Source of the DNA: Antedon mediterranea
Lineage: Eukaryota > Echinodermata > Crinoidea > Comatulida > Antedonidae
Direction of reading: 5' to 3'
Length of the DNA stretch: 64,000 nt
Assembly (NCBI RefSeq): GCF_964355755.1
Contig: NC_092674.1
Coordinates: 19,990,001-20,054,000, forward strand
Shown here: piece by piece, positions 21,717 to 32,749 of the stretch
Numbering within the stretch: position 1 is the stretch's first letter
Layout: each line of letters starts with the position of its first letter
The notes under the pieces: model-generated
Told to the model about the DNA's origin: nothing
What the model saw: only the letters and a program-made list of their open reading frames with translations
Databases searched by the model: none
Position numbers and translations under genes: made by a program

Positions 21717-24273
21717 ACAATAGAGTACCTCAACCCAGGACAAATCCCAGTGATTACGTTTGACCAGCCTCTGTTCACGCTCGCCAAGTATGTACAATGG
21801 AAATGGCCAGATCTCTATGGTGAGAAAGTCTACGTAGTTATGATGGGCGGACTGCACATTGAGAAGGTGCTATGGAACAGTGTTGGTGATTTATTAGATG
21901 GGTCAGGTTGGACAACGGCTCTCACTGAATCTGACGTTGCTTCATCTGGAACAGCCGATTCATTCCTGAAAGTATCACACATTACCAGAACTCGACATGC
22001 CCATCAAGTCACTGTTCTTGTTCTTCAGCAGCTACTGAATGAAGCATTCAACCAGAGATCTAATATTGATGAGAGTTTGAACAACTGGCTGGAACAAATG
22101 TGTAAGAAATCTCCCACGTTCAAGTTCTGGAACATGATCGCACACTATGAGATTCTGATTCTCATATTTGTTAGAGCCCATCGGGAAAGAGACTTCCTAT
22201 TGTATGTTTCTGTATTAGAGGCACTCGTGCCATTGTTCTTTGCGTTAGATCATGTGAACTATTCTCGGTGGCTGCCTGTACACATTAGAGACATGAAGGC
22301 ATTGCCACAAGAGATCAAAATAATATGAGTTTGAAACTCGGAATCACTGGACAATCGCAAAGTCGTTACAGATACTCTGCGATTCCAATAGACCAAGCGC
22401 ATGAGCAAGAGAATAAAGTGGTGAAAGCATCCGGTGGTGTAGTAGGACTTACAGAGAATCCAGTTGCCTTCAGACGCTGGATGACTGCTGGACCCGAGCT
22501 TGCCAGACTTCTGAGACAGTATGAGAATGAATATATTATTCATGACGATGATCCGGAAAACCCAGCTAACTTTGAACACCATTAACAGGGACTTGCAGCA
22601 CAGAAAACCTTCCAGCGACAGGTTGATAGTCTATTTAACACAATACGCAAGATGGGAAATCCCTTCCTGTATGACTTCCCTGAGTTGGTAACTCTTGATA
22701 GTCGTAACTGCGCGAATGAGGCAGTAGTGGATACAATCCGTACACTAGAAGATACAGGCACAAAGAAGTATCAAGAGTATGTGAAGACCGTGCTCGTGGA
22801 TCGTAGTCGTTCCATACATGATACGATCTCAAAGAATTCACTACCCTTGCTCTCAACAAAGCTCAAAGTCAAATCAAAGGATTGCAAGAAAGTAAAGGTG
22901 CTTGAGAACAATGTGGCACTCTTCGGCCAGTTATACATTTTCTTACAAAATAGAGATGGTGACATCAGTGAATTCTTTGCACACGAAGTACAGTCGTATC
23001 CTCCATCCCTGTCTGAGTTTGGAAAGCTTAATTTGTCTGGTACCAAATGTCATCTGTTACAATGTATCGAATCAAACCACACAGAGGCACCTGTATTTTA
23101 TGACTGCAAAGTTCTGGATGGTGCGGTGACAGTACATGCATTACCTGTAATAAATGTCTCAACATTCCAAGAATATGCTGACAACGTGTTTATACCCCAT
23201 CTTAAACGTCAGCTACGTGACACAAAGCGAGTGGATGTTGTGAGGGACGAATACCGACCAGATAGCCTTAAGGAGGGAACCAGGGAGAAACGAGGCAAAG
23301 GTGTGCATAGAAAAGTATCAGGTGATACCAAGCTGCCGGGCAACTGGAATGACTTCCTCCGTGATCCAATCAACAAGAAAGAACTTTTTGAATTCCTTTC
23401 ATCAAAAGTTGCGGATTGCAGCATCCCTCCTGAGTGTTCGGTATATATCACAGCTGGAGAGCATGTTACATATGTTGGAATGCAGTTCAAAATGTCCAGC
23501 TGTAATCAAGAGGAAGCAGACACTAGGATTGTGTTTCACGTGAAGCACGCGTTGGAAAATGGAGCAAAATCCATCCAGGTGCGAACTGTGGATACAGATG
23601 TTGTCGTTGTTCTTATCAGTGTGTTTCATGACCTCTCTCATATAAATGCTGATCTTGATCTCTGGATAGCATTTGGAACTGGAAAGAACTCATTACAGTA
23701 TCAACGCCATTTGTGTACATCTCGGTGAACGCAAATCACGTTCCCTGCCAATTTTCCACTCCCTGTCAGGATGTTATACTACCTCAGCGTTTAGAGTTAC
23801 GGATGGCTTTCTTTATCTTGCCGCACATCCGTTTGAGCATCTTCACTTACATTCTGAATCATTTCAAAGAATCGAGAGACTAGTTGTCGTAGTTTATGAC
23901 AAAACAAGTAACGCCATGAATGTTAACAGTGCTTGGATGGAACTGTTCAGCCAGAAACAGCAAGCTGTTGACAAGATACCACTACTCAAATGCATTACTC
24001 CAGCACACTAGGAGGGCCGTATACCAAGCTGGCATCTGGACAACATGCATGTTATCTAAACAAACAAATCCGTGTCCAACCGACTATGCATGGGTGAAAG
24101 TTGGGAACTCATGGGAACCTGTCTGGTCTACCATTCCAGAGGCATTTAAAGCTTGCAGAGAATTTGTGAAATGTGGCTGCAAAAGGGCCTGTACAGTCTG
24201 CAAATGCAGCAAGCAAGGCAAATCTGCCTTGCACATCTCTTTGCCGGTGCACATGTTCATCCAAATAGGGTAA
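21717..24273 (+). pseudogene. Broken gene of an uncharacterised transposon-borne family (GGLHIE / EADTR / GCDTT-type, Cys-rich tail)
   Basis: One long protein can be followed across three frames: 21717-22328, then 22325-23728 with an in-frame TAA at 22583-22585, then 23673-24011, then to 24273. Family-like landmarks in order are VITFDQPLFTLAK, MGGLHIEKVLWN, GSGWTTALTESDV, SFLKVSHITRTRHAHQV, FALDHVNYSRWLPVH, AIDQAHEQ-type (here PIDQAHEQENK), VGLTENPVAFRRWM, RRGKGV-type, QEEADTRIVFHVKHA, VRTVDTDVVVVLI, SLPIFHSLSGCYTTSAF (GCDTT-like, with Asp changed to Tyr), YDKTSNAMNVN and a Cys-rich CGCKRACTVCKCSK end. I recall this arrangement from many unnamed invertebrate and fish proteins but know no assigned function. 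Frameshifts make this copy non-functional. Confidence 0.82.
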
Positions 24274-24394
24274 ATCAACTGTACTATAACTGTAAACTGT
24301 TATGTAGCTATTATAGAGCCAAGTAAACCTTTTTCATATATTATTTTTAATTTCTGATTTTTAACCCACATATGCCTACACAAAATTTTTGGAG

Positions 24395-24790
24395 TTTTTT
24401 TTGGCAGCCATTTTGAAATTTGGCCGCCATTTTGGAAATTGGTGACCGTAGCAAAATGGCTTGACCAGCATCTGTTTCGGTTGACCCCAGAAACCCCTGA
24501 ATTAATACCTCATTTGTTCATTTCCGATTTTTACAGTGACACACACATTTCCCTTTTTTGGCGGCCATTTTGAAATTTGGCCGCCATCTTGGAAATAGGT
24601 GGTCTGAGCAATATGGCATAACCAGCATCTGTTTCATTGACCCCAGAAACCCTTACATTGACACCCCATTTGTTGATTTACGAGTTTTACAGCCAGATAT
24701 ATGGCATTTCCTTTTTTCTGGGGGCCATTTTGGATTTTGGCAGCCATCTTGAAAAATCGGACCCGATCAAGTGGGTTCCACGGATAAAAT
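24395..24790 (-). repeat. Right array: three 160-bp units in inverted orientation
   Basis: GGCCGCCAT(C/T)TTGG-type words near 24424, 24581 and 24741 are the inverted counterparts of the left-arm units, again with about 160-bp spacing. The last one has decayed (GGCAGCCATCTTG). The arrays therefore form subterminal inverted repeats of unequal copy number. Confidence 0.87.
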
Positions 24791-25076
24791 CAATAGATAG
24801 GTCGAAAGGAAACTCCATGCCAATTTTGGTACTTTTGTCCGGCCGGTAACGTTAAAATTGCTAAGCTACCTGACTAAATAGCTTGTCTCATGAGGGCCCC
24901 TACAATACAAGTACAGTATGCAAATATACATAAAAGAAAAAACACATTATAAAACAATAAACAAAATATAAGTCAAAAACGAAAGAGAAAAAATATAGAG
25001 CATAACAAAAGTAAGTTGTAAACTAGCGCATATTTATATAAAATATTGAACCATTAGTCAATATAAATTGTTACAT

Positions 25077-28000
25077 TCAGTGCACTTTGACGTTGAGTCT
25101 ACTTCTACTTGAACCCTCCTTGATCATTCGATTAATTACATCAATTGGAATATTGCAATTACGCACGTCAATGCATTGAAGGTTAGGAAACACAGACAAC
25201 AAAGAAACCAGTAAATCGCCATCAATGTTACTCAGATTATTATCATTGAAATAGAGGTCAGTTACAAATAACAGAACTCCTCTATATAAACACCCTTTGA
25301 TCATTTGATTCATCATTTCACCCGATAGATGGCAATTGCTCATGAAAAGCTTAGGCCTAGGCCTATTGAATAAACAACCCATTAAAGCACCATCAATGTT
25401 ACTGAGGTTATTATCACTTATATTGAGTGAATTTGACACTGTATTTGAACACTCTCTGAGCATGTGATTCATTATTTCACCTGATAAATTACAAGCACTT
25501 ATATCAAGGTCAATCAGCGGACACATACATAATAAAGAACAGAGTAAAGTAACGTCAATGTCGCTGAGATTATTACCACTCATATGTAGCGTTTCTAAAG
25601 ATAAATGGGTTCGTCTTGAACATTCTTTGATCATTTGATTCATTATGTCACCTGATAGATTGCAATTATTCATGTAAAGGTTACCTATTCTTGGAAAAAT
25701 AATGAATAAAGAACCCAGTAAAGTACCATCAATGTCGTTGAGATAATTGCCACAGATTCTAAGCCATGACAATTTCTGATGTCTAAGATTTGAACACTCT
25801 CTGATCATGTGATTCATGACATCGCCAGTTAGATTACAATTATCCATTACAAGCATGGAAAGCATAGGGGTCATAGCCAATAAAGAACCCAGTAAAGTCC
25901 CATCAATGTTGTCGAGATTATTACCATCGATTGTTAGCCAATTTAGTGTTAATTGAACTCCCCTACTTGAACACTCTCTGACCATTTGATTCATTACGTC
26001 ACCCGATAGATTACATTTACCCATTTCAAGGTCCTTCAATTTAGGAGACATAATCAATAAAGAACCCAGTAAAGTTCCATCAATACTGCTGAGATTATTA
26101 TTTTGGATATCAAGTGTTTCTAATGCTAATTGAACTCCTCTAATTGAACACTCTTTGATCATATGATTTATTACCTCTCCTGATAGATTATGAATTGTAA
26201 GGGCGAGACATTTATCATCAATGCCTAAAATGTGGGCAATAATTCTTCCTTGGCAATCTTTTGCAACACTACTACAAAAGGTATCTAAAAAAGGGAAACT
26301 ATCGTCACCATAGATTTCTTCTAGTTCTTCATATACCATGCAATGAAGTTGCCTAATTAGACGTATGAAATGCCCATCACATTGTACATCTGGATTAATG
26401 TGATGAATAAAAAGCTGTATTGAGGTAGATATGAAATCTAAATGCTCACTTATTTCTAGATTTTTGCTAATCATGTGATTATTTAGTTTATCTACCACAG
26501 AAATCTCATGTTGTCTTTTAACAAAGTTTAAGCAACTAAGCAGAGATCGATACGTTGACAAATGATTTGTAAGCCAATGCATTAAAAATGAATCCGCTTT
26601 ATCACCAAGGAAACCAACTGCAAACTCTCTTGCTCTCTGTAAATACTCACATTCTCTTATCACCTCCCATTCATTACCATCTAATGGTGCAAGTAATTGT
26701 CTTACATCATCTTTGCATTCATCATTCATATCTTTACTTTCACATAATTTACACAAGTAAAACCCTACCAACGATTCTACAATTAACTTGTGAGGAGGCA
26801 TGAAAATGTTTTCAAAGTTAGATTTTGATATTGGCACTTCTTCATAAACAAATCCAAGTTTTAGGGCCATGTCAACTACATCTTTGTTCATTTGTTCATT
26901 TAAATCCTTTTTGCTAATTGAAAGCTGGTTTATCTTTAAGCTATAATACATACACTTTCCTAACAAAATCATAGCATTTACATATTCAATTGGAGTGTCT
27001 TCAAAACAAGAAATCTTTGGGAATTTTTCCTGTTTGTTAAACTGATTTAAAATACTACGAAATATTTCTTTGAAAAGGTCAGAATTATCTTCAGGAAGAG
27101 CTTGTTTTTCTTCCCATAGCATACACATTGAAAGAAGTAACATTGGATTTTTGCACATGGAATATGCTTCTGGATATCTTAATCCAGCATGTGAAGTGCC
27201 AATATCTAATTCTTTCTTAAGAGATTCACCCAATTCCGGTATTCCAAAATACAAAAAATGTTTGTCAATATACTTTCCTATGCTTTTGCTGTTAAATCCC
27301 TTAACTCTTACATGTATGTTACACACATTTACAAACTCATCTATGTTTTCTGATCGTGAAGTAAGTATTACAGTACTTTTCTCCAAGTTGTTCTTTCTGA
27401 AAAGACTAACTAAGCATTTATTATTAAATCTTAATTCATCTAATCCGTCAACTAATAACACAATTTTATCAGCATGCTTGTTTATGAATGTTTTAATCAA
27501 TTTTGAATCTTCTGGAAGATCTGTGACTAAATTAAAATCTTTCATATCCATTTGCTTTTCAATTAGACTGAAGATGTCATCATCTTCTTCACAATCTCTG
27601 ACACTTAAAAGAAATACAATTTTACCTTCAAATACTTCAATTGATTTGCTAGTCGCCCAGTTGTATGATAAACACCTTAATATAGTAGTTTTACCAATAC
27701 CTCCCTCACCGTCTACAAGAGCCCTACACCCAGGTGTGGAATTAATAGCATCCACCATTCCTTCTAATGTTGTTGGTGTGCTTTCTTTCTTTTCATTTTC
27801 TTTGAGTAGTTCCATATCGGTAAACATCTGTGAAATGTCAACTTTGTGTTTAGCATTCATTATTGCTGGAGTAAATACACTAGCCTGGCTGCACAAGTTC
27901 TTTTGTCTTTTAAGCAGATATTCTTCTATTATTTCTAAAACAAAATACAAATAAATATGATTAGTCAGAAAGCATGATTTTTAAAGCTGTTCTTTTAAAT

Positions 28001-29535
28001 GAAAACACCATATGTAGAAAACTATTAAATGGGTATCTATTATTAAATTAACATACATCTTTCATATCCAGTTGCTTTATTGAGACTAAAGATGTCATTA
28101 TTTTATTTGAAATCTGACACTTAAAAAGATGGGGATAAAAGGGCTTGTTTGCTCAAATTTTCTCCACAGCTTTTACTGGACATTGACTGGATAAACTGCA
28201 TTATTTGGAAGCCTCTCCTATATATAACAAAAAGAGTGCTACCATCGAATCTTATGTTCACCCAATGTTTTACTGGAATCATCTCTTTAAGAATGTGGGA
28301 TGATAGGCCTCCCTGCACCACTTTTTGTCAATCATTCTCAAGATAAAAATTAGTCTGCATACTACAGTAGGTCTAATAATCACACCTAATGTTGTTTACA
28401 GATACATTCAAGGAAGTACTTAACCTACAGTATGTTGTTATTTTATTGCTTTTGTATTAAAATGTAATATTTTAATGATGTATACATAACTGTCAAGTAA
28501 CTCACCCGTTTCAGATTTACCCTCTTTTTTCAGTACTTGGTCTTCATTACCACTAGTTAGATTTTGAGAGGGACTGAGCTGGCTTTGATCCTTTTTTTTC
28601 AGAAATGAAAAAAGTCCTAGGAATTTTTTTTTGGGAGGATCTACACTCACTCTGTTTGGATCCCTCTTCTCAAATATCCTGGATTCAACATGGGCTTCCT
28701 CCATTACTAATGTGTAGTAAACAAAAATTATCCGAATTTAACATTGATGTAACAAAATCATTATCATTAATATTTTCTGTTCCAATGAAAGGCTTTTGAT
28801 TTGAACATGTATTTTTAAAATGAGTTATCTATTGTAAACAAAGTCAGTGAGGTACAACCAAAAACGTTATCTAATTGATTCAATTGAATTAATAAGCCTT
28901 TAACCATAAATCTCCTGTAATTTTAAACATACCTTTAGTCAAGGATTTCACTGCTGACTCAAGTTCAAGCCTTCTTAGATTGTTGATAAATTCTTCCATT
29001 TTTTCTTCACAAATTTTTTGTCTGTGTTCCAAATCCAGAATCATACTCCAACAATCCTCATAATTCTTAGAAGGCGTATTGAACAGCGCATCAATTTTTC
29101 CAATGTCTTCGTGTGTCAATGCATTTCCAAAGTCTACAATTTGTAGTCGATAGAGAGTGAACTTGGTAATTTCAACTTCTTTAGCTTTGATGAACGATTG
29201 TGGGAGTAAATTGATGACACCAAACTGCTGTGTTACATTTATTGTTTGGTAGAGTAACTCAAGATTATCGGAACTTAATTTTCCAGAATTTCTCAATTCA
29301 TTTAGTAAGTCTAATGTTCCACGGGCTTTGTCAATGTTTGCAACTGAAATCAAATCTCGGTACAAAACTTTCAGCTGCCTGAAGAGGTTACGTTCATCAT
29401 ACCAAGTTGAAACTGACACTAAGTCCAGATTGAAGTGATTGATACCTGGAAAATTGAGGAAATAGAAAAATAAAGAGAAATATTTGCTTACTCAATAAAA
29501 AAAAACATTTAAAATATTACTTTACCTGTTGCCAT
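25077..29535 (-). CDS. NLR-type receptor: DED-like, NACHT and LRR, complete, 4 exons
   Basis: Exons 29535-29526, 29445-28933, 28706-28506 and 27934-25077, all phase 1 junctions, give 1193 residues. Residues about 24-85 resemble a death effector domain (RQLKVLYRDLI, LLNELRNSGKLSSDNLELL); the RxDL motif is not evident, so this is DED-like only. A Lys-rich linker follows (exon 3). The NACHT ATPase shows Walker A GEGGIGKTT at 317-325, Walker B IVLLVDGLDEL at 399-409 and a sensor-type VILTSRSE about 26 residues later. From about residue 845 to the end there are six copies of a 57-residue double leucine-rich unit (NLSGDVMNQMI, then NNLSNIDGTLLGSLL) plus a last half unit. By family knowledge this is a cytosolic innate-immune sensor that oligomerises on ATP binding. 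The ligand is unknown. NACHT and LRR sit on one exon, unlike vertebrate NLR genes. Confidence 0.9.
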
Positions 29536-29969
29536 GTTTACAATTCACCTCTCTTTCTTCATTTCTAAAAAAAAAGAAGAAATGCAGTTATAAAGTTAAA
29601 TCTAAATTCAAACAAGCATTTTAATAGTCAGTCATACATCGCTACAAAATTCTTAAAATTATTTAAATGTGGTGTTGTAGTGTTGACTAATATACCTAAA
29701 ATAAGTAAAATAATGAAAAGTGGTTCAGATTGCCTTCAAAAGAGTATTCCATAACCACATATCTACAGTATCTGTTGTTTAAATTTGGTAAAGATCTGTT
29801 TTTTAGTTATTCGCAATATAGCAGATAACTCCTTGTTATTGTATGAAATCATCATCTTAAACGGTAATCGTTGTTAGACATTGCGCGTCCCACTTGTGTT
29901 CACTTAGTACGTTTTTTAGCAAGCATGTGTATAGGTCCGCATGTGAAAAGTTATGTTTTTTTTTTGTCT

Positions 29970-30105
29970 TGCTATTGGTCTTTTGGTCTTTCTCCGAGCG
30001 CGATCTTAGCTGGTGTGGTTTCATTTAAACGGAGCAGGTGACCATACCATGTCAGCATTCTTTTCTTTACGTTCTTACTCCACTCAATTTCTCCTGTGTG
30101 GCATT
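29970..30105 (-). mobile_element. LINE ORF2 C-terminal scrap (minus)
   Basis: On the minus strand about 42 codons read EIEWSKNVKKRMLTWYGHLL, then RLNETTPAKIALGE, the WxGHxxR motif typical of the far C-terminal part of RTE/jockey-like LINE proteins. Nothing else of that element is attached. Confidence 0.7.
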
Positions 30106-30149
30106 CTGGTCTTAACCAATTTGAATCAAATATGCTAGAGTGAATCCAA

Positions 30150-30427
30150 AAGCGAGCTTGTAAAATTATTCTAGGGCATCACACTACTATAATCTAGCTC
30201 TTGATCAGTGTAACTCAATACAGTTAAATGTACGTCGTAATGAAATTTGTAGCAAATTTTTTGCCTCGTTAATTTCTAGCCAAGATGAGTGTATTCCACT
30301 CAGTAGGTTCGAGTCTCATGGCAGAGACCTACGAAGCGCAAACAAACTTACTGTCCCTGTTTGCCGGACTGTCAGATATGGTAACTGCTCCATTCCATAC
30401 ATGATTAGGCAGTGGAACCGCAACTGA
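30150..30427 (+). mobile_element. LINE ORF2 C-terminal scrap (plus)
   Basis: The plus strand reads ALDQCNSIQLNVRRNEICSK, then FASLISSQDE, RDLRSANKLTVPVCRTVRYG and SIPYMIRQWN before a stop, the usual ending of a non-LTR RT polyprotein. It lies in opposite orientation to the neighbouring scrap at 29970-30105. Confidence 0.75.
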
Positions 30428-30798
30428 TAAATGGTAAATTTAAAGTTATGTTTTAATTAAGTCAACATTTCATGATTTGTTTTAATATGAGCGGCATATG
30501 TGTTGTGTTCTACACTCCCATCGAAGGGCAAAATCAAAACGAACAAGTACATTAAAACACGACTGTTTGCTGAACTACGCTGTTATGCAAATGTTGACGT
30601 CATCCGCAAAGATTGTTTTCGTCTTAAGACAAAATTTGTTCTCTTATCTAGAGATTTGTGCATTATGCATATGCCAAGTGAAATTTACCAGAGACAATAT
30701 TTCTGCTAAGACGGTTTGATAATTTCGTACTTTGGTCGATGAATATTTATTAAAAATAATTAAATTGTTTTTATTTTTTTATTTTACAGGTCTAGGGG

Positions 30799-30879
30799 CC
30801 TGTTTCTGCTGCATAAAAATAACCGGTTAAAACCGGTGTGTATAAATAAACTCCACATTTTCATGGGGGCAGAAACAGG
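30799..30879. repeat. Short imperfect palindrome
   Basis: CCTGTTTCTGC at 30799-30809 and GCAGAAACAGG at 30869-30879 are exact reverse complements about 60 bp apart, with an AACCGGTTAAAACCGGT core between them. It may be a tiny MITE remnant. Confidence 0.6.
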
Positions 30880-32065
30880 ACAAATTTGTTGTAAATATGA
30901 TGACGTGCATGTGTGTATTTGTCGTACGTCCATGTACCTATTATTCCGTGCCTCTTCACTGTCTTGTTTAATGTAAAATTAAATAAACATCCGGTATGAG
31001 CATATTTATTAGGTATGATAATTATATTGTTTTATAACCAAAAGGTTAAAAAAGAATTTCTTCAGTAAAATGATCATTCATGTGCTGTTGATTGAAAGGC
31101 GACTCACTATTTCTGAAACCAATCGGAGCTGTGCCTTCTGGCTGCTACAGTACGTGTTTCTGCTGACCGAGGGTTCCGCTTTTTAAATAACATTCACACG
31201 ATACTGTAGGATGGTTTTTTTCCATGGTTAAAACGTAGCGTCTTAATTTTTCTAAAGTACCTGCATGTAAAATGATCATATCGGCGATGAGTATTTTTTA
31301 TTTCTTCATTTTGAAAAAAACAAAATCATAATATTGAATATTAAACTAGAAAGCCACTCCGAGAGTGCATACTGTTTATATATTTGTGTATTTGTGATTT
31401 AGGCTAATTTTACTACAAGCATGTGTATGCGAGTTTGGTGTAATGGTTATGTAACAAGCCTTTAAATTAACAATAGCTTCAGTTGACTAACATTAGAACA
31501 GCAATGCGAAAGTCAAACGAGTAAATTTGAAAAGAACTAGGTTTTTTAAACTACTCGCATCAATGAAGTTTTTTGAACAAGTAGTTCTCGAGAAAATGCA
31601 ATTTCAGTTTACTTGTTACTTTAAGACTGCACGCCGGCTTTAAAAAAATTCTGTCCTATCTGTACAAAAAAGGTGAAAAACATCGTCGCATTGTAAAAAT
31701 TCAAAAAATTTTCAGCGCGTACCTATTTTTTCAAAAACTGCAATATGACGTAATTTGTGAACCATTTGATTGGTCAGTTTTACTTTTAACGATCGGAACT
31801 TGGTTCAACTTTAACGATTGAAAATTTTAACGATTTTAAACGTTAATTGTTACCCCTCTTTTCCTGTCAAATCGTTGAATCTTTCAACTCAACGCAACTT
31901 AACGATCGACAGGAAAACAGGCTTAAGACGATCGGGACCGCAAAATGTGGGCCCTATCGTCCGTGGTCCCGATTGTCTTTTCCCTATACTATAGGCGCGG
32001 CCTATACTTAATTAATTAATAATAACTATAGCCTAGCTAATTTAGAGTAGGCGGCATTACTTATT

Positions 32066-32740
32066 CGCCGTGGTTAGGATTCCGGCACCGGAACTCAACT
32101 GCCCACCGTTAGGGAATCCGACACGCTATTGCGCATGCCCAGAGCTCTGGGAAGTGAATTATAGCTTGCACTATTAAATAATAGTGCCACACCACGGAGA
32201 GTCGGAGTGTTATAGGGATTTACTGTAGCCTAGATAGTTGTTGCGCGAGCGAGAGAGCGATGGATGAAACTTGGCCTATGCCATACATGAATTAATAATT
32301 AAAATATGACTACGCCACGCGTTAAAATAATTATGATATTAATAAGTATCAGTATCTATCTAAGAATCGTAATGCTGTTTTTAGCGTTGCGACCCTGACT
32401 TCCCGAACAGTTTTTTCACATCCACGCGGTGGCTGCCGTCAACAAATCAACTTGTGATTGCATGTTGTATATGTACAGTATAATGCGTTATGAAAAATCA
32501 TAAAACTAGTCATGTATTTATTATGGTCACGTAGTCTAACTGGTAGCCCTAGCCTAGATTAGTGGATCCCATATTAGAAGGCATCTAGGCTAGTTCGCCG
32601 TGTGGCGCAGCTATGAAATAATCCATCGCTGTTGATAAGTATAAAGTCGCCGATTACCTCGCTCTGGGCATGCGCAATAGCGTGTCGGAATCCCTAACGC
32701 TGGGCAGTTGAGTTCCGGTGCCGGAATCCTAACCACGGCG
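32066..32740. mobile_element. Mutator-like MITE, 675 bp, 80-bp inverted repeats, 9-bp target duplication
   Basis: The arms 32066-32145 and 32661-32740 match at 78 of 80 bases (mismatches at arm positions 41 and 51), starting CGCCGTGGTTAGGATTCC. Both sides are flanked by TTACTTATT (32057-32065 and 32741-32749). Long arms with a 9-bp duplication fit the MuDR/MULE group. The interior has no coding frame. Confidence 0.92.
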
Positions 32741-32749
32741 TTACTTATT

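Larger units (their letters stand above)
20974..24900. mobile_element. Unclassified terminal-inverted-repeat DNA element, 3927 bp
   Basis: Long inverted arms begin with GGGGCCC at both ends, followed after 20-30 bp by AGTCAGGTGGCTTAGCAA (left) and its near-identical inverted partner (right). They continue through TAACGTTACCGGCCGGAC and about 70 further matching bases. Inside the arms lie tandem arrays of a roughly 160-bp unit. Between them is a broken gene (21717-24273). Flanking bases are CAACAACT and TACAATAC; I could not fix a target duplication, so the superfamily is undetermined. Confidence 0.8.
29536..32065. other. Intergenic, retroelement scraps only
   Basis: Upstream of the NLR gene. 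Apart from the LINE pieces at 29970-30427 and a small hairpin near 30.8 kb, I see no gene. The 73- and 69-codon ORFs at 30498-30719 overlap one another and show no recognisable protein. Confidence 0.45.

Noticed and set aside
27070-27954. 294-codon plus-strand ORF antisense to the NACHT region
   Set aside because: It mirrors a constrained coding exon in the opposite frame. The minus strand has clear Walker motifs and matching splice phases; the plus-strand product has no recognisable pattern.
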